A stretch of DNA of 64,000 nt from Photobacterium lutimaris (GCF_003025555.1 NZ_PYMH01000018.1:1-64000), one strand, 5' to 3'; counted from the stretch's first letter, positions 1 to 9,224 are shown. Program-made: numbers and translations. Notes: a model not told the origin generated them from the sequence alone.

Positions 1-142
1 TATATAAGCTTGTTATGTTAAAACTAGTATGAACATAAACATCTACTACAATATTTTTATTTGATATTACTCTAAGTAACTCATTGAGCAATACCAATGC
101 TCCACCTGTATTTACATTGACGGCATGTATAGCAACTTTCAT
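1..142 (-). CDS. Glycosyltransferase, N-terminal fragment (cut by window edge)
   Basis: Only about 47 codons are visible. The reading frame begins at an ATG that shares one base with the stop of the upstream polymerase gene (TAATG junction), so the two are translationally coupled. The peptide starts MKVAIHAVNVNTGGALVLL, an opening typical of GT4-type (GT-B fold) glycosyltransferases: a beta strand, then a glycine-containing turn and an LLNELL helix. It would add a sugar to the lipid-linked repeat unit at the cytoplasmic face of the inner membrane. The family call rests on this short N-terminus and on the position at the end of a wzx/wzy operon. Donor and acceptor cannot be predicted. Confidence 0.6.
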   Translation of the reverse strand, partial: MKVAIHAVNVNTGGALVLLNELLRVISNKNIVVDVYVHTSFNITSLY

Positions 143-1437
143 TAAGAGCCTTTTGTTATTCGCGTAAACTTAATAAGAATCCATCTAAGCAAAATAAAAG
201 TTAAGAAAAGGATGATAAATCTAGACGATGCTCTCATAGAAGCAATATTAGACATCAATATAAGATATGTATAAGAAAAGAAAATCAACTTTGCAATCAT
301 ATCTTTAGACAGCGTTCTCCAATCAACATATCTTGTCACCCATCCAAGTATAAAACCAATAAAAATGACACCATTCATACCGAACCATAACATAGATTCG
401 CTCACTATATCTGAATTAATACCTATACTAAAGCCAAAATGAGGTGTTAAAGACTGATATGGTACAAATAACTCAGTCGGTAAGAACAATGACGGTATAG
501 GTGATATATATATCAAAAACAATATAGGATTTGGAATAACATCTATAGTTCCATCAAATAATCCGGAATGTGTTACTGTAGTAGTAGCAAACCCTGATAC
601 GGTTGCAAAAAAGAAGTCAAATAAAAATGGAATGTCCTCATAAGTTGTAACAAATCCAATAATGAAGTTATCAATGCCCACACCATTATTTCTTACATAT
701 AAAGCATTTATATAAAATGCTGAAATTAAAGAAAATAGAAATAATAATTTAAGTTTACCAAGTCCATTATCTGAAAAATAAGCTGCAATAATCATCATAA
801 CAAAAGGCAGGACGACAGCTCTACCTGAAAGCGACATTGGATATATAAGAACATATAACATACCAAATATAACCAAAACATGATTCTTTCTATAATTGTA
901 ATGTCTAAGTAAAGAATAAAAATATGTAAGTAAGGATATTATATATGCAAGATTTACAATCTTTTCATTACTAAAATTAAATCTAGATACTGGAAATAGA
1001 AACTCATTAATCCCACCAGCACCAATAATAAACATAATAAATGATAAGAAATACAGAGTTAATACAACCCCCCCCCCAATCATTTTATAAAGACGTGTGA
1101 TTTTTTCTAATTTAAGCACTTCAGAAACATCATTATAATGTATTATATTATTTCTTTTCTGGTAAAAATTAGCCATCAGGAAATAGGCAAAATCTAACGA
1201 GCTCTTAAACCAAAAATAAGACCAAATTGCCGATGATGCGAAGTCAGAATAGAAAAGAGATTCATTAAATAATGTTTCTGTATAACCAAGAACATATAAA
1301 TAAGGGTATGCATAACTACCAAAGTATACAATGGTAGATAGAGTAAAAGCATTTATAACACTCTTACTTTTATAGTTTACATATAAAATTAATAAGAGTT
1401 GGATTGATATCCAACTCCAAAAAAAAGTACTAGACAT
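142..1437 (-). CDS. wzy: Wzy-like O-antigen/capsule repeat-unit polymerase
   Basis: This 431-residue protein is almost entirely hydrophobic, with roughly ten or more predicted membrane segments and a polar loop in the middle and C-terminal half, which is the layout of oligosaccharide repeat-unit polymerases. Wzy joins undecaprenyl-diphosphate-linked repeat units in the periplasm. Wzy proteins share little sequence, so the call relies on topology and on neighbours: Wzx flippase, Wzc, Wza and glycosyltransferases on the same strand. The gene is A+T-rich. Codons 121-124 lie in an uninterrupted run of ten G on the coding strand (1068-1077). A one-base slip would truncate the protein at about residue 123, so the gene may be phase variable. 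The start lies 2 bp after the preceding gene's stop. Confidence 0.75.
   Translation of the reverse strand: MSSTFFWSWISIQLLLILYVNYKSKSVINAFTLSTIVYFGSYAYPYLYVLGYTETLFNESLFYSDFASSAIWSYFWFKSSLDFAYFLMANFYQKRNNIIHYNDVSEVLKLEKITRLYKMIGGGVVLTLYFLSFIMFIIGAGGINEFLFPVSRFNFSNEKIVNLAYIISLLTYFYSLLRHYNYRKNHVLVIFGMLYVLIYPMSLSGRAVVLPFVMMIIAAYFSDNGLGKLKLLFLFSLISAFYINALYVRNNGVGIDNFIIGFVTTYEDIPFLFDFFFATVSGFATTTVTHSGLFDGTIDVIPNPILFLIYISPIPSLFLPTELFVPYQSLTPHFGFSIGINSDIVSESMLWFGMNGVIFIGFILGWVTRYVDWRTLSKDMIAKLIFFSYTYLILMSNIASMRASSRFIILFLTFILLRWILIKFTRITKGS
1068..1077 (-). repeat. G10 homopolymer tract inside the wzy-like gene
   Basis: Ten consecutive C on the plus strand read as ten G in the coding strand, covering Gly121-Gly123 and the first base of Val124. 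Poly-G/C tracts of this length in coding regions are known slipped-strand mispairing sites in surface-polysaccharide genes of other bacteria. The surrounding gene is strongly A+T-rich, which makes the run stand out. In this assembly the frame is open (ON). A sequencing or assembly length error is possible. Confidence 0.85.
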
Positions 1438-1439
1438 AT

Positions 1440-2573
1440 TTATTTAAACGCAGACTCTAAAAAAGATTTTGAATTATTTATAGCCAATTCAATCTTATCT
1501 TCGATGTTATTTGAATTATAGTCAATACTTGTTATATTATTTTTATTAATGCAATCTGCACCTTTTATCAATCTCTCTGTAAGGCCTACAACACTTAGTA
1601 AGCTGACAATTCTATTTGATAGCTTGCCCGGTGATACCGCAAAAAAGTTTTTCCGAAAAATCAACGAAAAACAAACCCCATGAAAAGAATCTGTTATTAT
1701 ATATTCTGCGTTATTGAATAGATGTAAAAACTCACCAATACTAGCATCACGAAGTTTGTTTTTTGCCTTATAAAAAGGATAGATATCTTGATCTATTGAA
1801 ACAACCTCATATCCTGTCAACTTTGAAAAGTATTCAAGCACCCTTCTTGTTTGCTTTACTTTAGGAACAGAATAAAACAATATATATTTTTTCTTTGAAA
1901 GCTGACTCACTCGTAGTGATTTATGAGGAAATCTACTTAACCATTCAGAGCTACTAAGTAAGAGAGTTGGGTCTAATACATGACTAACTGATTTATCAAT
2001 CCAATTTTCAATCTCTTTTTTCCTCTCTATCTCTCTAACGGAAATGCTACTATAGTTATTAAGAGACTCCACTAATAAAGGATGATTTTTATTATCTACT
2101 TCAAATGCCCCCATAGATGAAGCATATGATATACGCTTAGCGGTAACTTTTCCAAAGTTAAGTAAATAAACAGGGTCAAGCATATCATTTTTACTGACAC
2201 ATACCGGATTCCATATTTGGTCGCTACCAGAGACTAAGACGTCAAATTTTTCTTTTGCATAAAAATCAAGTTCTTTAAAATCTAATCTTTTTGATAAGTT
2301 ATACTTTTCATTTATATCTAATTTGAACTTTTTAATGACTCTGCTTCGGGGAACTAACCGCAATAAATCTTTTATTATTCCCATCAAGCCTCGCAGAGAG
2401 TATGAGTTAACTCTAACTAAATCAAAGCTACTTTCTAATTTAGAATTTTTATAATCAATTATTTCAACATCACCAAATTTCTTTAGAAATTCTTGGGTTG
2501 CAAAAGCTTGTAAAAATGCTCCATAATTATTAGCTCGGTGTATTGTTATTAATCCAATTTTTTTATCTGACAT
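1440..2573 (-). CDS. Polysaccharide pyruvyl transferase family protein
   Basis: This 377-residue protein opens with KIGLITIHRANNYGAFLQA, the N-terminal signature of the polysaccharide pyruvyl transferase family, and has the characteristic SGSDQIWNP motif near residue 118 and a TDSFHGVCFSL motif near residue 295. Members such as CsaB or WcaK transfer pyruvate from phosphoenolpyruvate to a sugar to form an acidic ketal; other members sit in polysaccharide loci with unproven roles. It lies 3 bp from the nitroreductase gene and just ahead of wzy in the same operon. This gene-neighbour pairing with a nitroreductase recurs in exopolysaccharide loci. The sugar acceptor is unknown. Confidence 0.85.
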   Translation of the reverse strand: MSDKKIGLITIHRANNYGAFLQAFATQEFLKKFGDVEIIDYKNSKLESSFDLVRVNSYSLRGLMGIIKDLLRLVPRSRVIKKFKLDINEKYNLSKRLDFKELDFYAKEKFDVLVSGSDQIWNPVCVSKNDMLDPVYLLNFGKVTAKRISYASSMGAFEVDNKNHPLLVESLNNYSSISVREIERKKEIENWIDKSVSHVLDPTLLLSSSEWLSRFPHKSLRVSQLSKKKYILFYSVPKVKQTRRVLEYFSKLTGYEVVSIDQDIYPFYKAKNKLRDASIGEFLHLFNNAEYIITDSFHGVCFSLIFRKNFFAVSPGKLSNRIVSLLSVVGLTERLIKGADCINKNNITSIDYNSNNIEDKIELAINNSKSFLESAFK

Positions 2574-2576
2574 TTC

Positions 2577-3530
2577 TTATATTACCGTTACTGACTCATT
2601 CAGAGGGCGACGCGGGGATACACAAACTTTATTTTCTTTTTCTGGATAACCAAAGGACAGCATCATCATTATTGAGTGCTCATCCTTAATGCCTAACTCT
2701 CTTCTTAGCAAAATATCTCTTTTGGGGTCTTCACTCCAATTTAAGCAACAACTTGATACACCAAGTGAATGAAATGCGTATACAACAGACATTGAGTAAA
2801 GCCCCCCGTCAATCCAATGCTGATATCTCTCTGAAGAAGATATAAATGGTGTTTGATCGCAAGCTAATATCAGTAGTCCTTTAACTTTATGTCCAAAGCC
2901 TCTATTACCGGATTGAATATCTAAAGATTTAGTTAGCTTTGATGGATCAGATATTAGATAAGTATGCCAACCTTGCATATTACAGGAAGATGGTGTTTTT
3001 TGGGCTAATTCAAGCGCTCTAAATATCACTTTTTCAGCTACCGGCTCAGTTGAATACTCTCTCAAACTAAACCTAGAGTTAAAAAACGCCTCTGGGTCTT
3101 CTAACTTGCCAGCATACAATTCCTCTAAAGATAAATTTCTTGCCCCTGACTCAAATTTTGATGATTTTAGTAATGGAATCTTTTTTTCTATTTCAATAAA
3201 ACGAATATCGTCAGAATTTCCTTCTAACTGACAAAACTTCCTTAATACTTCAACAGCAATTAAGTCATGAAAACCAGGATCATTAACATCAACGTAAGAA
3301 AGAGTATCTAATAAAAGTAGTGCATTACTATATGCAGCACCTTTGCGTCTTTCTTTGTAGCTCATACTTTTTTCAAGGGTATGATATACTTTGGATATAT
3401 AATAATTTCTAAAATTTTTATCGCTAAGGTTTTTTTTCCACCCATTATATTTAATATACCTTATCCAGTCATAAAAAAAACCATAGAGAGCTAATATACA
3501 TCGGCCAACATTTTTAATTTTATCAAACAT
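2577..3530 (-). CDS. Nitroreductase family protein in a polysaccharide operon
   Basis: This 317-residue protein has a nitroreductase (FMN-dependent) fold from about residue 148 onward: the FMN-binding start SRFSLREYS, then KTPSSCNMQGWHTYL and a C-terminal SFGYPEKE. The first 140 residues are an extension not found in the small nitroreductases and include a membrane-adjacent hydrophobic segment near residues 10-20. It overlaps the wzx gene start region by 8 bp and precedes the pyruvyl transferase, so it belongs to the same transcript. Its role in polymer synthesis is not established; a redox or FMN-dependent step in making an unusual sugar or modification is only a guess. Confidence 0.8.
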   Translation of the reverse strand: MFDKIKNVGRCILALYGFFYDWIRYIKYNGWKKNLSDKNFRNYYISKVYHTLEKSMSYKERRKGAAYSNALLLLDTLSYVDVNDPGFHDLIAVEVLRKFCQLEGNSDDIRFIEIEKKIPLLKSSKFESGARNLSLEELYAGKLEDPEAFFNSRFSLREYSTEPVAEKVIFRALELAQKTPSSCNMQGWHTYLISDPSKLTKSLDIQSGNRGFGHKVKGLLILACDQTPFISSSERYQHWIDGGLYSMSVVYAFHSLGVSSCCLNWSEDPKRDILLRRELGIKDEHSIMMMLSFGYPEKENKVCVSPRRPLNESVTVI

Positions 3531-4818
3531 TCAGAGTTCCTCGGCTAAAATAAAACCAGCCTTTAAAAGTATCCATACCAAAAAGTTTATAAAACACAGT
3601 AAATACAAAAAGTAATAAGAGGAAAATTTCAGATAAAACAGTAGATGTAATTGCTGCATATACACCATACTCTGGAATAAAGACAACATTCAAAACCGCA
3701 TTAAATATTGCGACAACAATCATACATATTAATTTATATCGAATTAAATTCCCCGTTGAAAGCACCGATCCGAAGCCTGAAATGACAAACCTTAATGGTA
3801 TGCATATTGACAATAACTTCAGATACTTTATAGACGCCTCATAAGAACTGCCAAATAATATTTTAATTATTGGTTCACTTAATATAAACACGGCTATTGC
3901 AGCTAAAAACCCAGTTATCAACATAACTCCATTTCCAACTTGAAAGACATTCAGCATCTTTCTTCCATCATTATTTGACCATTCATGAATTCTTGGCAGA
4001 AGTATTTTTTGATAAATAACGGCTGGAAAAAGATAAACAGCCGTTATTATGCTTAGAGAAATACTATAGAAACCAGCCAGTTCAGATGAGTTTAAATATG
4101 ACAACAAAAACACATCACTTTGGAAGTATATTGTATGTGCAATACCTGCTAATCCAAATGGAATTGATAAAAGGCCTACTTTCTTGACTCTATAAGGACT
4201 AATACCAATCGCTACAGGTTCATAGTTTGATACCTTTCCTTTATATAATTTTGTAAATGAGGAAATTGAAATCAGAAATATCATTAATGACGACAATGAA
4301 TAAAGGTAATATATATCATCTGGTTTAGCGTAATCAGAAAAAATAAAAAGAATAAAAAACAGCTTGCTTCCATTATTTATAATCTGCCAAAGTGCAAGTT
4401 CATGATACCTCCGCTCTACTTGTAAAACAGCAGAACGCACATTAAATGAGACTAGAGAAATAAGAATAGGAGCAAGAATAAATAAGTTATCTTTATTAAC
4501 ACCTGAAAAAATATAAGTGGAAAAAAACACCAATAAAAGCAAACTAATTACAGTAGTGGAAATAGAATAAATTACAACACTTTTACCGAACTTGTTTCCA
4601 AATGTTTTACCCTTCCCAAATATTTTAAGTAAAGCATTATCAACGCCAAATCCTGCTAATGCTCCAAAAACTAAAAGATATGAAAGCGTTCCATTAAACT
4701 CTCCTAGTTCTGAAGGCGATAACGTTCTTGCTAAACTGGCCTGTATTGAAAATGCTAATAATGATGTTAATAGCGAGCTTAACCATAATGATGAGACATA
4801 TTTTATGAATTGTTTCAT
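3523..4818 (-). CDS. wzx: Wzx-type flippase (MATE/MOP superfamily)
   Basis: The protein has 431 residues and about 12-14 predicted membrane helices. It opens with the pattern usual in this family (SSLWLSSLLTSLLAF, then LARTLSPSELGEFNGTLS near residues 30-48). Wzx proteins move undecaprenyl-diphosphate-linked repeat units from the cytoplasmic to the periplasmic leaflet. The gene lies 2 bp downstream of wzc, so flippase, copolymerase and polymerase are encoded in one operon. The composition is A+T-rich, unlike wzc and wza, which places the boundary of the exchangeable, serotype-specific part of the locus at about 4.8 kb. Distantly related lipid flippases such as MurJ are less likely given the context. 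Confidence 0.85.
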   Translation of the reverse strand: MKQFIKYVSSLWLSSLLTSLLAFSIQASLARTLSPSELGEFNGTLSYLLVFGALAGFGVDNALLKIFGKGKTFGNKFGKSVVIYSISTTVISLLLLVFFSTYIFSGVNKDNLFILAPILISLVSFNVRSAVLQVERRYHELALWQIINNGSKLFFILFIFSDYAKPDDIYYLYSLSSLMIFLISISSFTKLYKGKVSNYEPVAIGISPYRVKKVGLLSIPFGLAGIAHTIYFQSDVFLLSYLNSSELAGFYSISLSIITAVYLFPAVIYQKILLPRIHEWSNNDGRKMLNVFQVGNGVMLITGFLAAIAVFILSEPIIKILFGSSYEASIKYLKLLSICIPLRFVISGFGSVLSTGNLIRYKLICMIVVAIFNAVLNVVFIPEYGVYAAITSTVLSEIFLLLLFVFTVFYKLFGMDTFKGWFYFSRGTLNV

Positions 4819-4820
4819 CG

Positions 4821-6989
4821 TTATTTACTCGTTTCATTATTATAACTATAGTTATAATAACCGTAGTTTCCACCATAATGATTACTAGCTTTTCTTACAA
4901 CAGCATTCAAAATAAAGCCTTTTACTTCTATACCACTCTGTTCGAACCGCTGTTTAGCCACTTCTATCTCTTTTACTGCATTTTGACCAAAACGACCGAC
5001 AAGCAAAGTGGTACCAGCATGCGCACCAACAATCGCAGGATCAGTCACAGCCAAAATAGGTGGCGTATCAACTATGACCAAATCATAATTACCTGCAGCC
5101 CAGTCCATTAGCTGTTTAAAACGAGGGTGCATTAACAACTCTGATGGGTTTGGAGGTACTTCACCACGGCCGATGAAGTCCATATCATCAACACCAGGTT
5201 CTTTAATTAAGTTTTCAATCGTTGCTTGGCCGCTCAAGTAATCAGAAAGCCCAGGCTTAGGGCTAACAGCCATCTGTTTTTCCATCCGCCCCTTTCGCAT
5301 ATCAGCATCAATCACCAACACTTTTTGGCCAGACTTAGCAACAACAGCAGCCATATTAGCTGAGACAAAGGACTTACCAATACCAGGGCTTGGACCAGAT
5401 ATCATTAATATATTATTTTTTGCCTCCATCATCGCAAAATGCAAGCTGGTACGAAGACTCCGTAATGCTTCTATTGATAAATCTGCAGGGTTAGAAACAG
5501 CGAGCAAAGTATCGTGCACTGTTAACATTTTTTTACTTTTCTGCTTTTTCTCTAGCTCAATCTGCCAGTCTGACATTGGTATACTCGCATAAACAGGCAA
5601 ACCAATTGCTTCAATTTCATCTGGATTTTCAACTCCACGGTGAAAGACTGCACGTAATAAAGATACACCAACAGCCAATGCAACACCTAGAATAGTTGCC
5701 ATTATGACAATAAGTGGCTTATTAGGCTTTACTGGTTTTGTAAATGATTGAGCAGAATCTAATATTCTAACATTACCGACAGTACTGGCTTTAACAATAT
5801 TTAATTCTTGTACTTTATTAAGCAGCTGAACATAAATTTGTTGATTTACTTCAACATCACGAGTCATGCGAAGCACTTCACGTTGAGTTTTCGGCAACTT
5901 TTGAATTTGCTGGTTTAGGCGCTCACGCTCACCTAGTAAGGTTTTGCGTTTATCCAACAATGCCACATAGGCTGGATGTTCTTTGGTAAAACGCTGCGAA
6001 ATTTCACTTTCTTTAAAAGTTAGCTCATTAATTTGCGCTTCAATTGTTACCATTACATCCAACGTTGACTTAGCTTCAAGACCTAAATCAATCGATTCAT
6101 TTTCTTGACGGAACTGATTTAGTGCGTCTTCCGAGGCGGTTAATTGCGTTTTAATATCAGGTAAATGAGTACGCAAAAACTGAAGGCTATTCTCAGCCTC
6201 AGCCGAGTTACGTGCTACGTTCTGCAAAAAGTAATTCTGGCTAATATCATTTAGAATTTTTTCGATTTTTCTGCGGTTTTCACCTATGAAACTCAACTGT
6301 AAAATACCCGTTTGCTTGCCTCGCTCAGTAACAACTAAGTTTTGCTGCAACCACAGTATTGAATCAAGTCGAGAGCGTTTCGTAACGGTAAATGTATCTC
6401 CACTTTCACCACTAATGGAGGTAACAAACAGTTTAAAGTCTCCTTTTTGAGCCAATTCCCCCACTCTACCACTAAGTACAGGCTTTTCATCGTTATCGAT
6501 AAACTCAAAGCTACCAGTTTCAATATTCACCACCTTAAGGGTAAATACTGGCTCTCCAATATAATTTGGCATCTCAAAGCGTGAGATAATTAATTCACGA
6601 TTATCACCTTGGATCCGGGCCAACCCTTTACCAATTATAGGCAGATAACTCGGTGACACTACCGTCATCAAATTAAGCTTATCAACCGTTTTGCCCAAAA
6701 TCATTCGTGATTTAATGATCTCAATTTCTGTTGTCGCTGACGATTCACCAGCAAAAAATTCCCCCATATCCCCTAACACGGGCATACCCGAACTTTTCTG
6801 TTCTACCTGAATCAGTGCATCGGCTTTATAAATCGGTGTCGCGAGCAACGCGTAAGTGATGCCGACAAGTGCAAAGGTAAATGTAACCGCAATTATCATC
6901 CAGCGATTATCAATTAATATACCAAACAGTTTACCCAGCTCGATTTCATCTAAATCTTGCTTAACTTGTGTATTGTGAGGAACGCTCAT
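4821..6989 (-). CDS. wzc: Wzc polysaccharide copolymerase and tyrosine autokinase
   Basis: This 722-residue inner-membrane protein controls chain length and export of the Wzy-made polymer. A Wzz domain is bounded by membrane helices at about 33-51 and 425-447, with a coiled-coil periplasmic part between. The cytosolic BY-kinase domain has Walker A GPSPGIGKS (532-540), Walker A' DADMR (562-566) and Walker B VDTPP (640-644). The C-terminus carries a cluster of six tyrosines (HYGGNYGYYNYSY), the usual autophosphorylation tail. It is followed 2 bp later by wzx and preceded 52 bp upstream by wza. The low-molecular-weight phosphatase gene (wzb) that normally lies between wza and wzc is absent, so dephosphorylation must depend on a phosphatase encoded elsewhere. 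Confidence 0.95.
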   Translation of the reverse strand: MSVPHNTQVKQDLDEIELGKLFGILIDNRWMIIAVTFTFALVGITYALLATPIYKADALIQVEQKSSGMPVLGDMGEFFAGESSATTEIEIIKSRMILGKTVDKLNLMTVVSPSYLPIIGKGLARIQGDNRELIISRFEMPNYIGEPVFTLKVVNIETGSFEFIDNDEKPVLSGRVGELAQKGDFKLFVTSISGESGDTFTVTKRSRLDSILWLQQNLVVTERGKQTGILQLSFIGENRRKIEKILNDISQNYFLQNVARNSAEAENSLQFLRTHLPDIKTQLTASEDALNQFRQENESIDLGLEAKSTLDVMVTIEAQINELTFKESEISQRFTKEHPAYVALLDKRKTLLGERERLNQQIQKLPKTQREVLRMTRDVEVNQQIYVQLLNKVQELNIVKASTVGNVRILDSAQSFTKPVKPNKPLIVIMATILGVALAVGVSLLRAVFHRGVENPDEIEAIGLPVYASIPMSDWQIELEKKQKSKKMLTVHDTLLAVSNPADLSIEALRSLRTSLHFAMMEAKNNILMISGPSPGIGKSFVSANMAAVVAKSGQKVLVIDADMRKGRMEKQMAVSPKPGLSDYLSGQATIENLIKEPGVDDMDFIGRGEVPPNPSELLMHPRFKQLMDWAAGNYDLVIVDTPPILAVTDPAIVGAHAGTTLLVGRFGQNAVKEIEVAKQRFEQSGIEVKGFILNAVVRKASNHYGGNYGYYNYSYNNETSK

Positions 6990-7041
6990 AATTTCCCAAT
7001 AACTAATTTAAATAATAATAAGTACTTAAAGTCGTAATTTC

Positions 7042-8190
7042 TTACGGCCAATTACGAACACGTAGCGCGCCTTCCGTTAGGTTGTTAAAGCCGTTAATGG
7101 TTGGCAGTAACTGCGCCATTACTCGATTCCAACGAGTAAGCGGTGCAGCAGTAACATAAACAATATCGTAAGGCTGCAAATCAAACTCAGTACCAATCAC
7201 CAAGGCCGAGGCATCTTTAATATTTAATTGATAGACATCTGCAATGGATGAGTTTTGATTGTTATCAACACCAGTACTATCCGAAATATTACTGCGAATA
7301 ACAAATACACCTGTCGCATCAGCAGAAAGCTCGTTAATACCACCCACATTACTCAAAGCTTCGGTCAGGCTCATGCCCGCGCGGTCAATTTTCAATAATT
7401 GGGGATCGTTAACCTCTCCCATAACAAATACTTTTTGATTGTCATTACGTGGGATATGAACAATATCACCAGGGCGCAGTAGGCGATTTTGAGTTAAGTC
7501 TCCACGTTGCATTAAGGCGTACAATGATATAATTTCTTCATTACCATTGCGGGTTAATGTCACATTACGCCAGTCTGCATCTTCAGCTAGGCCACCAGCT
7601 ACATTCACTGCATCGAGCAACGTTAATGGAACATTGGTAATCGGCTGCTGACCGGGCTTATTTACTTCACCGGTAATGTAAGACTTTTGCGAGCGGAATG
7701 AGGCAACATTTACATCGACTTGAGGGCTTTCAATATACTCCGCCAAGCGCTTGGCGATTACATCGCGCACTTCAGTGACGGTTTTACCCTCGACTTTCAC
7801 ATGGCCAATATAGGGGTAGAAAATAGTACCGTCACTATGTACCCAGTTACCCGCCTCTGCCGAACTACGGTAAGAACCGGCCGGAATAGTTAATTCCGGG
7901 TGATCCCAAATGGTGATATTCAAGATATCACCCGGACCAATACGATATTGATACCGTGCAATTTCAGCATCGAGCGCGGTATTCATCTGTGAATACACTC
8001 TTGGTGCTTTAAACTGGTTTACCTGACTAGCCGTAAGCGGATAAACATTGATTTGTTGTGACAATGCTTGTTCATCACCTATCGAGACAACTGTTTTGTC
8101 GTCTACACTCAAGTGTGAACCAGGCACTGTACAGCCCGCCAGCATAGCCGTCGCCATGGTGCTGATTAGAAGCTTCTTAGTAAAATGCAT
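7042..8190 (-). CDS. wza: Wza outer-membrane polysaccharide export lipoprotein
   Basis: This 382-residue protein has a lipoprotein signal ending in the lipobox LAGC, so Cys19 would be lipidated. The polysaccharide export domain is recognisable from about residue 80 (YRIGPGDILNITIWDHPEL), followed by two SLBB/ligand-binding-like repeats (ITGEVNKPGQQPI and VMGEVNDPQLL). The C-terminus ends RNWP after an amphipathic segment that fits the membrane-spanning alpha-barrel of Wza. It forms the octameric outer-membrane channel that works with Wzc. It is the first gene of the minus-strand operon. The 200-bp leader contains a JUMPstart/ops element, so RfaH-dependent antitermination over the long operon is expected. 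Confidence 0.95.
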   Translation of the reverse strand: MHFTKKLLISTMATAMLAGCTVPGSHLSVDDKTVVSIGDEQALSQQINVYPLTASQVNQFKAPRVYSQMNTALDAEIARYQYRIGPGDILNITIWDHPELTIPAGSYRSSAEAGNWVHSDGTIFYPYIGHVKVEGKTVTEVRDVIAKRLAEYIESPQVDVNVASFRSQKSYITGEVNKPGQQPITNVPLTLLDAVNVAGGLAEDADWRNVTLTRNGNEEIISLYALMQRGDLTQNRLLRPGDIVHIPRNDNQKVFVMGEVNDPQLLKIDRAGMSLTEALSNVGGINELSADATGVFVIRSNISDSTGVDNNQNSSIADVYQLNIKDASALVIGTEFDLQPYDIVYVTAAPLTRWNRVMAQLLPTINGFNNLTEGALRVRNWP

Positions 8191-8912
8191 ATTTTTTTAT
8201 ACGTATAAATTAAAAACAATAACCTGATGAGAGGGCCAGTTTTAGAATGAGGGTATAGTTAGAATCAGCTACAGTAGGTATAACTGTTTCAACTACCGTG
8301 AGGGAGCTTATCCCTTAAGCGTATTTTTCATGCAAACGCCATGAGATGGCTTGCTTTTAGATATGCTACCGCCCTTAGGTTATGGTTCCCAATGACCGTA
8401 GATTGACAATATTGAGGCTTTTATGGTCAAAAGCAGCTAGAACCACTTTTAAGTCATTTTCTAACTCCCCCTTCTGATGATGGGCGTCAACCATAAAAAA
8501 GCGATGATCAGTTTACACCGAAACCTTTTTGATAGGAATATGAATTTTGTAACCTAATTACATAACAACGAGCCAACACCAACCTAATTCACTGTTTTTT
8601 AATAATTAACCTTCAGATCAAAAACTTTCAAAAAGAGTTTAGAGCCATTTTGATGTTTTCATCTTTCCTTCACGCTTTCTAACACTCAGCCATCATAAAC
8701 ACCGATTTAACATTTGCACCCATGTCACGTTTTGACACTTTTACTGGCAGAAGGGGCACAGTCCATTAATAAAATACTTTTATGACAGCTAGCTAGACAC
8801 ATTGCGGAAAAATGTTAATCGCCATATCATTGCATAGAGAGCAACTAATGCTTGTTTTAGGTTTTTTTATGAAACCTTTTTATAAACTCTCGATTACAAG
8901 TAAGGGAATGGG
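8191..8912. other. 722-bp divergent regulatory region between wza and gfcA
   Basis: No credible gene is visible. The region separates two divergent capsule operons and must contain both promoters. On the wza side it holds the JUMPstart/ops element (8363-8400) and small hairpins between ops and the wza start. On the gfcA side there is a weak 6-bp hairpin followed by T (8859-8881) about 30 bp before the gfcA start codon, possibly a leader attenuator. The stretch 8520-8850 is A+T-rich and would be the place to look for binding sites of capsule regulators. I could not assign -35/-10 boxes with confidence. Confidence 0.6.
8363..8400 (-). promoter_or_regulatory. JUMPstart sequence with ops element (RfaH recruitment) upstream of wza
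   Basis: Read on the minus strand, positions 8373-8363 are GGCGGTAGCAT, a match to the ops element (GGCGGTAGNNT), preceded by TAACCTAAGG as in the 39-bp JUMPstart consensus found in front of capsule and O-antigen operons. It lies about 175 bp upstream of the wza start and directs transcription of wza, wzc, wzx and the glycosyltransferase genes. On established knowledge, ops pauses RNA polymerase and loads RfaH, which suppresses Rho-dependent polarity. An imperfect hairpin (GCAAGCCAT/ATGGCGTTTGC) follows directly downstream. Confidence 0.85.
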
Positions 8913-9224
8913 ATGAAAAAAACACTTGCGCTACTTGCCGCTCTATCGATGGCAAGCACAGCCTTTGCTGCAACTGAAACAGGTTCGACTGCTGGTGCAA
9001 CTGGCGGTACAGGTGCATCTTCGACGGCAGCTACAACTGCTACGACTACAACAGCCACTTCAGGTGCAGCAGCCGGCACTGCGGGTGCTACAGCTGCTGC
9101 TGCTGGCGGTATTACTGCAACAACCGTTGCGGTTGCTTCTGCAGTTGCAGTTGCAGGTGTTGCTGCAGCAAGTTCTGGTGGTAGCAACAACAACACGACT
9201 ACCGTTTCTGCAGCACAAGGATAA
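8913..9224 (+). CDS. gfcA: GfcA-like Thr/Ala/Gly-rich small secreted or membrane protein
   Basis: This 103-residue protein has an N-terminal signal peptide (MKKTLALLAALSMASTAFA) and a mature part made almost only of Thr, Ala, Gly, Ser and Val. A hydrophobic Ala/Val stretch lies near residues 66-86, followed by a polar SSGGSNNNTTT tail. Length, composition and position just upstream of gfcBCD-type genes match the threonine-rich GfcA (YmcD) of the E. coli group 4 capsule operon. Its molecular role is unknown. A good ribosome site (AAGGGAATGGG) precedes the ATG. A terminator-like hairpin follows the gene, so gfcA may be made in excess of the downstream products. Confidence 0.75.
   Translation: MKKTLALLAALSMASTAFAATETGSTAGATGGTGASSTAATTATTTTATSGAAAGTAGATAAAAGGITATTVAVASAVAVAGVAAASSGGSNNNTTTVSAAQG

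Noticed and set aside
8859..8881. Terminator in the gfcA leader
   Set aside because: The stem has only six A/T-rich pairs; it is noted under the intergenic region but not called as a terminator.
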